Notes under the pieces: generated by a model | What the model saw: the letters and a program-made list of their open reading frames with translations, nothing else | Told to the model about the DNA's origin: nothing | The model's database searches: none | Position numbers and translations under genes: made by a program | Assembly: GCA_964486145.1 (NCBI GenBank) | Contig: CAZAMT010000212.1 | Span: 1-7,217 of the forward strand | Source: CAZAMT01 sp964486145 | GTDB taxonomy: Bacteria; Bacteroidota; Bacteroidia; Bacteroidales; JAAAOM01 | Direction of reading: 5' to 3' | DNA length: 7,217 bases | In this document: piece by piece, positions 1 through 6,694 of the stretch | How the letters are laid out: each line of letters starts with the position of its first letter | Position numbering within the stretch: the first letter of the stretch is position 1

Positions 1-6
1 CGTATA

Positions 7-44
7 AAAAAAGGCCATTATTTTTATAAATAACGACCTTTTTT
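7..44 (-). terminator. Rho-independent terminator of the susC-susD unit
   Basis: Read on the minus strand, a 16-bp stem (44-29 pairing with 22-7) encloses a 6-nt loop (23-28) and ends in a run of seven U (12-6). It begins 59 nt after the susD-like stop codon. In minus-strand RNA two of the stem pairs are G-U wobbles, so the stem is unbroken. In plus-strand RNA the same positions become C-A mismatches. The hairpin is therefore better suited to stopping transcription from susD than transcription entering from the left, although the A-rich 5' arm could still give weak two-way activity. Confidence 0.85.
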
Positions 45-103
45 ATTAACCTAACTTATCTATGAAAATCTTTAATCATGCAAAGCGAATGAATATGTAC
101 TTT

Positions 104-1576
104 CTATTTCAGCCACCAGGTTAATTGTCGGGTGTTATCATTTCCTTCACCAAATTGCCTTTCAATGGCTTCGGAAACATTCTCGCTATTTAACTGGTAT
201 TCGTCGTTCGGATACATCCAGCGTGTTGGAGGAGTTACACCTGGTAATGTGATGAACTCGGGATAACCAGTGCGGAGGTGTTCAAAATATGGAGTCCATC
301 CACCTTGCAAGAACGACTGAAGGTATTTTTGGGTAATAATCCGGTTAATTTTATCCTCATCAGTAGCTGCATTGTCAAAGTTTACAATGGCTTCCTGCAG
401 ATAGCTATTTGCAGCACTTTCATCCACATATGATGCGTACTTCTCAGCGTATGTATTGTAAAACTGAAAAGAAGCTTTTACACCATTCTCGTAATATGTT
501 TTCGCATCTGATGAGATCCATTCCCTCACACTGGCTTCCGCAAGAATAAATTGTAATTCAGGATATCCTAAAACAACATGGGGCTCATTCGTTGGATCGG
601 TTGTGTAACGTAAATCAACTTTTGAAACTTTTCCTTCAGCAGCCTTGATGTTTACATCATTGTAGGGAGCAATCGGGTTACCTCCCTCATAAGCATTAAA
701 ATCATCAACAGCCAGCCCTGATTCCTTGGCATTTTTGGTTTGATCGCTGTAGATGAACAACCGCGGATCTTTTCTCTCGATGAGTTTCTGGATGAATGTG
801 GAATCCATGTACCTGGCTGAACCATAGCCACTGTTATTGAATTCTGTGTAACGACTCCCCAACTGATCCAAAAACACCAGTTGACCATTATCATCAAGGG
901 ATTCCATGATTGGCTGATCGGCTGCAATACTGGCGAATGTGGAAGCAATGTTCAAATCAATATCATCTTCCTGGTTTGAAAGAGATAGAAGCACTTTTAA
1001 GCGGAAAGAATTGATCATTTTTTTCCATTTCATGGCATTCCCGCCAAAGATGATGTCGCCCTCAATAATATCATCGGTAATAATATTGTTTGCTTCTTCT
1101 AACTCTTTTAAAATTCCGGTAAATACTTCTTTTTGTGTATCGTATTCGGGAGTAAATACCTCTTCTGCTTCACCTTTCAGTGCTTCAGAATATGGAATAT
1201 CACCAAAACGCACTGTCAGGTTATAGAAATAAAATGATCTGAAGAATTTTGCAAGGGCCTGGTATGAAGGATCTTCAATTCTATCAGCTTCCTCCATCAT
1301 TTTTGTTATGTCTCGCAGGTAGTTGTAATCACCGAAACTGGCCCGATCCCAGGTATAAAACTGTTCCGATTGTTCACCATCTGTTTGTACAATCATTCTG
1401 CTTGCAAATAGTGGTGAGGTTCCTTTTACCTGAAATGTCTCCCATTCAACGCGTGTAAGCAACAACTGAGGGTGTGTTTCTGATACATTGTTTGGATTTT
1501 CGCCGATTTCCTCAAGGTTTTCGCAAGAGATGAGGCTGAAAACCAATATGATTGGTATAAATATGATGCGTTTCAT
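104..1576 (-). CDS. SusD/RagB-family nutrient-binding outer-membrane lipoprotein (SusD-like_2 type)
   Basis: This is the surface lipoprotein that caps the SusC-like barrel encoded just upstream and helps capture the nutrient. The 490 residues start with a lipoprotein signal peptide: basic Lys2-Arg3, a hydrophobic core, and lipobox Leu15-Ile-Ser-Cys18, where Cys18 would be lipidated. Family landmarks run in order: an N-P-N-N motif near 27-30; a helix pair around 103-130 with the F-x-x-x-Y-F-Y-N-L and R-F-G-D-I-P-Y-S motif; a W-K-K-M-I-N-S-F-R-L-K helix near 184-194; a G-Y-P-E-L-Q-F-I-L-A-E-A segment in the second half; a Q-K-Y-L-Q-S-F-L-Q-G-G-W...R-T-G-Y-P motif; and a C-terminal R-W-M-Y-P-N-D-E...W-W ending. 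Length and motif order fit a complete SusD-like_2 protein (NPN-type, as distinct from the classical Bacteroides starch SusD). It follows susC by 30 bp and is surely co-transcribed with it. The ligand cannot be read from the sequence. Confidence 0.96.
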   Translation of the reverse strand: MKRIIFIPIILVFSLISCENLEEIGENPNNVSETHPQLLLTRVEWETFQVKGTSPLFASRMIVQTDGEQSEQFYTWDRASFGDYNYLRDITKMMEEADRIEDPSYQALAKFFRSFYFYNLTVRFGDIPYSEALKGEAEEVFTPEYDTQKEVFTGILKELEEANNIITDDIIEGDIIFGGNAMKWKKMINSFRLKVLLSLSNQEDDIDLNIASTFASIAADQPIMESLDDNGQLVFLDQLGSRYTEFNNSGYGSARYMDSTFIQKLIERKDPRLFIYSDQTKNAKESGLAVDDFNAYEGGNPIAPYNDVNIKAAEGKVSKVDLRYTTDPTNEPHVVLGYPELQFILAEASVREWISSDAKTYYENGVKASFQFYNTYAEKYASYVDESAANSYLQEAIVNFDNAATDEDKINRIITQKYLQSFLQGGWTPYFEHLRTGYPEFITLPGVTPPTRWMYPNDEYQLNSENVSEAIERQFGEGNDNTRQLTWWLK

Positions 1577-1606
1577 GTCAATTATTTTTATTATTATTAA
1601 ATTGGA

Positions 1607-4600
1607 TTAAAATCGAAGTGTAAGGCTCATGCCCAGGTATCTTGATGAGGGATCCTGTAAATCGTTATCGTGTCCGAAATCAGGATCAATAATGGGTGCT
1701 TTTTTTAACATGGCCAGATTATACCCGTAAGCGGTTACTTCAATTCCTTTGAATCCATTGATGCGAACCAGGCTTGAAAGATCATATGATAACGCAACCC
1801 TTCGCAGTTTGATAAAACTTCTGTCCACAACATTCGCATATTTTTCACTTTCATCTTCACCAACCCTTGCCCGGTACGGATAATTCTGGCTCCAGGTTTG
1901 CCAGCTCACTTTTGTCTCATTGGGTTTAAATTCACGTGTATCAGAAATTATGGTTCCATCCGTATCTCGCACCAGTTCACCGCTAACAACATTAACACCC
2001 TCCGGTACAAAAATAGGTTGACCGGCAGCATATTCGGCATCGCGGAATTCTGTAGATTCAGGATGCTTACCTCCCCACCACATTTTCTCAATGGTACGCG
2101 ACCAAAATACGCCACCCCAAACACCGTCAATATCAACGTCAAGAGTGAGATTTTTATATGAAAAACTGTTTTGAAGACCAAACCTCCAATCAGGATTTAA
2201 ATGGCCAAAAAGTTGTGGGAATGGATCTTTTATTGGTAAGGCAGTTGCCTCATTAAGTATTACCTGGCCGTCAGGACTTTTCATCCAGCCAGTGGAATAG
2301 TAATTATCAACTCTTTCGTCTATTGAAATATTTCCATATTTTTCCTCACCACCGTAAATTTCGGTTAATTTTTGAACACGGTGATCCCAGTTTAAGGCAA
2401 CATTCCACTGAAACCTGTTGTTTCTGATTGGTTTAGCATTTACAACCACTTCAACACCATTTGTTGTGTATTGATTTCCATTCACTTTTCGACTGGTAAA
2501 ACCAGTGGCTGTTGAAAGCGGAAGGTTAATGATTTGATTTTCATCCACCACATTGTAATATGTGACATCAAAACCCAACCGATTTCCTGAAAATGCAGAT
2601 GATAGTCCTAATTCGTACGATGTAGATTTTTCAGGCTGGATATTTGGATTGACAATTCCGCCTGGATAAGTAAGCATTGTTATACCGTTGTAACTTCCGG
2701 CATTGCTGTAATAAGATTCGATTTGGTATGGATATGCATAACCGGCAACAGCAGACAGGCCGCCAACTCCTTCAATACGGTAAGGATTTCCGCTGGTGCG
2801 TGGAGCCAAATCTGCCCAAACTTCTGCCCATGAACCATAAAGTTTTATATAATCAATGGCTGATGGAAGATTTACCAGATTCGATACCAGGGTACTAAGA
2901 GAAACTGACGGATAAAAATAGGAGTTGTTTGATTCCGGCAAAGTTGAGGACCAGTCATTTCTTGCAGCAAATGTCAGGAAAAATGCATCGATGAGGTCAA
3001 TGTCCACGGTGCCATAAACACTCCGTATGGCTTTTTCCTGGACATATGTGGAGGCTTTTACATTTCCTTTTGTGTTGTTTAGACTATAAACCTCCGGTAC
3101 AATAATACCGTCTGTGGCATTGTAATATTGCTCAAACCGGTGGTAAAATGCGGCTGCACCTGCGTTGACGGTAAGATTCATTTCAGGAATCAGTTGTTTT
3201 CTGAATGTAGCAAGTACATCATTATCCAATGTCAGCCAGTCACGGTTCCAGGTTTTGTAGTCACCATCCCTTGGGTCACCATAATTCAAATATGATTTTG
3301 GACTTGCTCGATCTTCGAAACGATCCTGCTTGATGGCTGAAGTTCTTCCCTGGATACTTAAATCCTTGGTAATTTCCCATCGGAGTTTAAACTGACCATT
3401 GTAAATATCCGAATCATATTTCTGGTTTAGCATTTCGGCAGCAAAATACGGGTTGTTATACCACGCGTAGTTCCAGTTTGCCTGGCGATATCCTTCCTGG
3501 CCAGGTACCCATAAATGATTTTTTAAATCTTCACCGTCAACATCATATCCCATCCATATTAGAAAGGTGTACATATGATTTTTTGGGCCATAACCATGTC
3601 TCGGGTAATTCGGAGAATAAACCTTATCATAAGTGAGTTTTCCGTCAAGTGTCAGTGAATTGGATATTTTATACATTGATGTCAGCTTGACTCCCCCGGT
3701 TTGTAATTCACTGTTTGGTACCTGTCCTTTTTGTTTTGAGTAATTTCCTGAAAATCGGTAGCTGGCACGGTCACTTTTATATCCAACAGCAAAATTTGTT
3801 GTTGATACATAACCGGTTTCAAGGAAATTTTTCAGGTTTTCATGATATTCCCACGGAATAGGTACCCTTGAATAACGATTTTTATCATCGTATTTGGTTC
3901 CTGCTACGTCACCCCACCATGGAATGGTTTCGCCTGTAACATTATCATAAATCGGGCTGTTCCATTGAGGAATTTCCAGGCCTTGTCCGAATTTTGGTCC
4001 CCAAATCATATCACCATCGGAAATACCGCCATCTTTACCATCCCAGAATTCATACTGACCATTAGAACCATTTCCATACTCATTCTGGGTTTCGGGAAAT
4101 ACGGTGTAACCGGCAGTTACCATGGTGCTGTTGGATACCATTACTTCCAGTCCCAGGGCTTCGGCTTTTTTTGTTGAAATCAAAATGGCACCGTTCCTAC
4201 CACGGGCTCCATAAAGTGCGGATGCAGTTGTACCTTTCAGCACATTGATTTCAGCTATGTCATTGGCATTTAACTCAAATAGATCGGATTCCATTGGGAT
4301 ATCATCAATGACAATCAACGGATTTTTGCCACGAAGAGAAAACGAAGGAGCCTGAAACAAACCGGTAGGATTATTCACCGAGAGTCCGGCAACTTTTCCG
4401 GTAAGCAAACTACCTATATTGTTCGCGTTGGTTTTAGCCAGGGATTCGGTTTCTACTTCCTGTGTTGAATAGCCCACTGTTTTTTTGGCCTGACTGATAC
4501 CCAAGGCAGTAATTACCGCTTCATTCAACTCGAAAGTTTCTTCTGTAAGTTGAATGTCAATTTTGTCGCCATTACCCGCAACCGGATATTCCACAGGTTC

Positions 4601-4825
4601 ATAACCCACATACGAAAACGCCAGGATACCCTCATTATCCACACTGATATTGTAAATTCCTTCAGCATTGGTAATGGTACCATTTGTTGAACCTTTTTGT
4701 ACAACATTTACTCCAGGCAAAGGTGTCCCGTTTGGATCAACTACCTTTCCTGAAATTTCCCGTTCCTGAGCATAAATCAATGTACTCAGAAACAACAGAG
4801 CAATAGTAAACAGATTTTTTTTCAT
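1607..4825 (-). CDS. SusC/RagA-family TonB-linked outer-membrane transporter
   Basis: This is a TonB-dependent beta-barrel importer that would form a lidded complex with the SusD-like lipoprotein downstream. The 1072 residues have a signal peptide at 1-19 or 1-20 (Lys-Lys, hydrophobic core, ending Y-A-Q). A carboxypeptidase-regulatory-like beta-sandwich follows at about 22-93 (S-G-K-V-V-D...L-P-G-V-N-V...S-Y-V-G-Y-E-P). The N-E-A-V-I-T-A-L-G-I segment (101-110) matches the usual TonB-box region. The plug spans about 112-220 and includes L-L-T-G-K-V-A-G-L-S-V, S-L-R-G-K-N-P-L-I-V-I-D-D-I-P and the SusC/RagA signature L-K-G-T-T-A-S-A-L-Y-G-A-R-G-R-N-G-A-I-L-I (about 196-216). The rest is the barrel, ending in L-T-L-R-F with a terminal Phe, the usual outer-membrane assembly signal. 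The gene is full length and unbroken. The plug has Asp-Asp where many relatives have Asp-Gly (V-I-D-D-I-P). No Shine-Dalgarno sequence precedes the ATG. No sigma/anti-sigma pair or hybrid two-component regulator is visible next to it. Confidence 0.97.
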   Translation of the reverse strand: MKKNLFTIALLFLSTLIYAQEREISGKVVDPNGTPLPGVNVVQKGSTNGTITNAEGIYNISVDNEGILAFSYVGYEPVEYPVAGNGDKIDIQLTEETFELNEAVITALGISQAKKTVGYSTQEVETESLAKTNANNIGSLLTGKVAGLSVNNPTGLFQAPSFSLRGKNPLIVIDDIPMESDLFELNANDIAEINVLKGTTASALYGARGRNGAILISTKKAEALGLEVMVSNSTMVTAGYTVFPETQNEYGNGSNGQYEFWDGKDGGISDGDMIWGPKFGQGLEIPQWNSPIYDNVTGETIPWWGDVAGTKYDDKNRYSRVPIPWEYHENLKNFLETGYVSTTNFAVGYKSDRASYRFSGNYSKQKGQVPNSELQTGGVKLTSMYKISNSLTLDGKLTYDKVYSPNYPRHGYGPKNHMYTFLIWMGYDVDGEDLKNHLWVPGQEGYRQANWNYAWYNNPYFAAEMLNQKYDSDIYNGQFKLRWEITKDLSIQGRTSAIKQDRFEDRASPKSYLNYGDPRDGDYKTWNRDWLTLDNDVLATFRKQLIPEMNLTVNAGAAAFYHRFEQYYNATDGIIVPEVYSLNNTKGNVKASTYVQEKAIRSVYGTVDIDLIDAFFLTFAARNDWSSTLPESNNSYFYPSVSLSTLVSNLVNLPSAIDYIKLYGSWAEVWADLAPRTSGNPYRIEGVGGLSAVAGYAYPYQIESYYSNAGSYNGITMLTYPGGIVNPNIQPEKSTSYELGLSSAFSGNRLGFDVTYYNVVDENQIINLPLSTATGFTSRKVNGNQYTTNGVEVVVNAKPIRNNRFQWNVALNWDHRVQKLTEIYGGEEKYGNISIDERVDNYYSTGWMKSPDGQVILNEATALPIKDPFPQLFGHLNPDWRFGLQNSFSYKNLTLDVDIDGVWGGVFWSRTIEKMWWGGKHPESTEFRDAEYAAGQPIFVPEGVNVVSGELVRDTDGTIISDTREFKPNETKVSWQTWSQNYPYRARVGEDESEKYANVVDRSFIKLRRVALSYDLSSLVRINGFKGIEVTAYGYNLAMLKKAPIIDPDFGHDNDLQDPSSRYLGMSLTLRF

Positions 4826-4881
4826 GATTCATTCATTGGTTTAGGTAAAAAATGATTTAAGTAAGACATAATTATCCCATC

Positions 4882-4909
4882 TAAGTTATCGGTTGAATTT
4901 CATAACTTA
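4882..4909. promoter_or_regulatory. Inverted repeat upstream of susC, possible operator
   Basis: The 161-bp gap between the small secreted-protein gene and susC holds a perfect inverted repeat. The arms are TAAGTTAT (4882-4889) and ATAACTTA (4902-4909), separated by 12 nt that themselves carry a smaller TGAA-N-TTCA dyad at 4894-4902. The nearer arm lies 57 nt upstream of the susC start. On the minus strand, TAACTTAG (4888-4881) is a one-mismatch match to the Bacteroidota -7 element TAnnTTTG, so a protein bound here could block a promoter. No TTTG box sits at the expected upstream distance. The arms are AT-rich, so chance occurrence is possible. The repeat is seen directly; its role is inferred. 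Confidence 0.35.
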
Positions 4910-4986
4910 TTAATAATCAGTTTATAAAGTTGATTTACTTCAGTCTCAGTCCGTGTTTTTTACACCGACGGATAGTGTTACTTTAT

Positions 4987-5532
4987 TTAGTTGTATTGAA
5001 TTTCGACATTGTTAAAAATTGTTATGGCTCCTGTTGCTGAATCCGCGTGTTTCAGTGCATTTTCAAAATTACTGGTCTCTTCATGTAATAGAAAGAGCGC
5101 CAATTCAAGATATTTGCAAAATTCGTATGATGCATTTTTGTCATCAAGATTACCTTTCCTGACTGCTTTTTTCAAATGTTTTTCAATTTGATAAATAGTG
5201 TCGTATATAATAGGTTTATGGATTACCTTTCTGCCGGAAAAGGCCCCGGGTGCGGCTTTGCTCTCATACGTATATGTATTTTCAAAAAGGAAAATTCGTT
5301 TTGCAACTTCCTCACCCAGAAAGTGATTCCTAATCATCGAAACATCTACGGTTTCTATATCCTCCTTTAGTTTGGTTGCAGGAAGAACCGAAGTGAATAT
5401 AAATCGCTGCTCTTTAGGTTTCAAGGTGTGTTTGTTTTCTGGATTTTTTTTTATGAAATCCGTGTAATCCTGCGCATACCCGTGATTTGATATAAACAGG
5501 AACAGTATTATTAAGATGCGTAAATTCTTCAT
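4987..5532 (-). CDS. Small secreted protein of unknown function
   Basis: I do not recognise this 181-residue protein. It opens with a clear Sec signal peptide (charged Lys2 and Arg5, a hydrophobic run from about 6 to 15, likely cleavage after Ala20 in G-Y-A-Q-D). There is no lipobox Cys and no further membrane segment, so the mature protein of about 160 residues should be periplasmic or released. It has Lys-rich stretches near 28-43 and 118-126, a single Cys (139), and a probable helical region at about 108-165. It ends in a short beta-like tail (A-I-T-I-F-N-N-V-E-I-Q-Y). No catalytic motif is evident. It lies 174 bp after the GDPD gene and 161 bp before susC, all on one strand. The signal peptide, codon pattern and absence of a competing frame on the other strand support a real gene. 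A role as an accessory or substrate-binding partner of the SusC-SusD system is a guess from position. Confidence 0.8.
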   Translation of the reverse strand: MKNLRILIILFLFISNHGYAQDYTDFIKKNPENKHTLKPKEQRFIFTSVLPATKLKEDIETVDVSMIRNHFLGEEVAKRIFLFENTYTYESKAAPGAFSGRKVIHKPIIYDTIYQIEKHLKKAVRKGNLDDKNASYEFCKYLELALFLLHEETSNFENALKHADSATGAITIFNNVEIQYN

Positions 5533-5561
5533 AATTTTTTAGTTGTTTTTTATTTGCATGG

Positions 5562-5569
5562 TAAAGGTA
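5562..5569 (-). promoter_or_regulatory. Possible -7 promoter element of the small secreted-protein gene
   Basis: On the minus strand TACCTTTA matches the Bacteroidota -7 consensus TAnnTTTG at all but the last base. It ends 29 nt before the ATG at 5532, which would give a leader of roughly 20-25 nt. No TTTG-type -33 box is found at the usual distance, so support is weak. The rest of the 5533-5706 gap is AT-rich and shows no terminator hairpin after the GDPD gene and no other gene. Confidence 0.25.
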
Positions 5570-5706
5570 GATGGAAACATTCAGCCTTTACTTTAAAAAA
5601 ACTTTATTTATAACTTAAAATATATGTAGCCATATGTTGCGTGTATGATAAGTCCAAGTGTCATATATACAGCATTTTAATAGGTTGATACAATGTTAAT
5701 TTTTTG

Positions 5707-6555
5707 TTAATTGTTTGAATGATCATTCAAAATATTCCTAATTAGCATTGGATCATCTGTCATGATGCCATCAACACCGGCTGCAATCATTTCATGGGTT
5801 TGTTCTGGTGTGTTTACATCGTACACATTTACCGCCAGGCCATGCAGGTGCGCTATGTAAACAATTTCTTTTGTTATCCAGCCTGCATGAAACAGAAATC
5901 CGGGGAGACCTGTTTTACGAGCCTGTGTAATTGCCATTTGTATTACCTGGTCATTGTTACCTTCTGAACGAATGGCATTAAACTCAGGTGAAGATTCATA
6001 AAACATGGTTATGTTCGCTCCCGATTTCCGAATTGCATTGGTCGCTTCGGGTATCTTACCGGTAATAACAACTTCATTTTCCATGTCCATATCTATAATG
6101 CTTTTTACCATTGAAGGCACGGCATCTGCATTTTTAAGGTCAATATTTACCATTGCTTTTCCTTTACACAATTCAAAGACCTCGTTTAAAAGTGGAATTT
6201 TCTCTCCTTTGTATTCCGCACTTTTCCAGCTACCAGCATCCAGTGTTTTCATGTATTCATAATGCAGTTCCGATACATTGCCGGAACCATTGGTGGTTCG
6301 GTCAACTGTATCGTCATGAATAACAACAAGTTTCTGATCTTTACTGAATTGTAAATCAATTTCAACCCTATCAACATCTGCTTCAAGGGCCTGTTTAATG
6401 GCCACGAGGGTGTTTTCAGGAGCGGATATGGAGTTACCACGATGGGCTTCTACAAGGATCCCACTGTATCGATTCTGCCCGTATCTGTTTATATTGGCTG
6501 AGGATACCAGGAGCGGAGTAGCAAGGATGCAATTTAATAACTTTCGCCTGTTCAT
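5707..6555 (-). CDS. Exported glycerophosphodiester phosphodiesterase (GDPD family)
   Basis: This enzyme would hydrolyse a glycerophosphodiester to glycerol-3-phosphate and an alcohol, using a TIM barrel and a divalent metal. The 282 residues show the family motifs in order: H-R-G (38-40) with P-E-N-T (46-49), E-I-D (65-67) and I-H-D-D (79-82) followed by D-R-T-T-N-G-S-G. Next come I-P-L-L-N-E-V (120-126), N-I-D-L-K (137-141), and the C-terminal G-V-D-G-I-M-T-D-D-P. His38 and His80 are the expected acid/base pair; Glu65, Asp67 and probably Asp139 are the metal ligands. Residue 139 is often Glu in relatives. The usual V-W-T-V-N strand reads V-Y-D-V-N here. The N-terminus (M-N-R-R-K-L-L, then a hydrophobic run to about Ala20) is a signal peptide with a Tat-like twin arginine, so export to the periplasm or beyond is likely. 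It is the only enzyme next to the SusC-SusD pair. The precise substrate is not determined. Confidence 0.93.
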   Translation of the reverse strand: MNRRKLLNCILATPLLVSSANINRYGQNRYSGILVEAHRGNSISAPENTLVAIKQALEADVDRVEIDLQFSKDQKLVVIHDDTVDRTTNGSGNVSELHYEYMKTLDAGSWKSAEYKGEKIPLLNEVFELCKGKAMVNIDLKNADAVPSMVKSIIDMDMENEVVITGKIPEATNAIRKSGANITMFYESSPEFNAIRSEGNNDQVIQMAITQARKTGLPGFLFHAGWITKEIVYIAHLHGLAVNVYDVNTPEQTHEMIAAGVDGIMTDDPMLIRNILNDHSNN

Positions 6556-6584
6556 AGCATATTGTATTAATAATTTTATAGATG

Positions 6585-6592
6585 CAAAGGGA
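6585..6592 (-). promoter_or_regulatory. Possible -7 promoter element of the GDPD gene
   Basis: On the minus strand TCCCTTTG differs from the Bacteroidota -7 consensus TAnnTTTG by one base. It ends 29 nt before the GDPD start codon, the same distance as the candidate element of the next gene. No convincing -33 TTTG lies about 19 bp further upstream. The 139-bp gap (6556-6694) otherwise shows no terminator after the membrane-protein gene and no other gene. Confidence 0.28.
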
Positions 6593-6694
6593 AGGATCGC
6601 ATCTAAAATAAAAGATAAGTTGGTCTTAAATAATTGTTAAACCTGTTACGAAAAATTTTGGAAAAGAGATGGAAATCGGAAACAGAAAGAATTG

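Noticed and set aside
939..1458. Open frames on the plus strand opposite the susD-like gene
   Set aside because: They lie antisense to a well-supported coding frame, have no family features and are explained as its shadow.
1577..1606. Possible second promoter or hairpin between susC and susD
   Set aside because: The 30-bp gap is simple A/T sequence with no stem-loop or promoter element; plain co-transcription explains it.
1898..4177. Short open frames on both strands inside susC
   Set aside because: All overlap an intact 1072-codon gene with full family motifs. Their translations are low-complexity or Cys/Arg-rich and not protein-like.
4950..4972. Imperfect hairpin (TCCGT/ACGGA plus two inner pairs, 2-nt bulge) shortly after the small secreted-protein gene
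   Set aside because: The stem is short and bulged and no T-run follows it on the minus strand, so it is not a convincing terminator.
5009..5370. Plus-strand open frames opposite the 181-residue protein gene
   Set aside because: The minus-strand frame is longer, starts with a clear signal peptide and fits the strand of its neighbours. The plus-strand products look random.
5658..5668. GTGTCATATAT resembling one half of an E. coli PhoB box, attractive given the GDPD gene
   Set aside because: The second half-site 11 nt away does not match in either direction, and the E. coli box need not apply to Bacteroidota.
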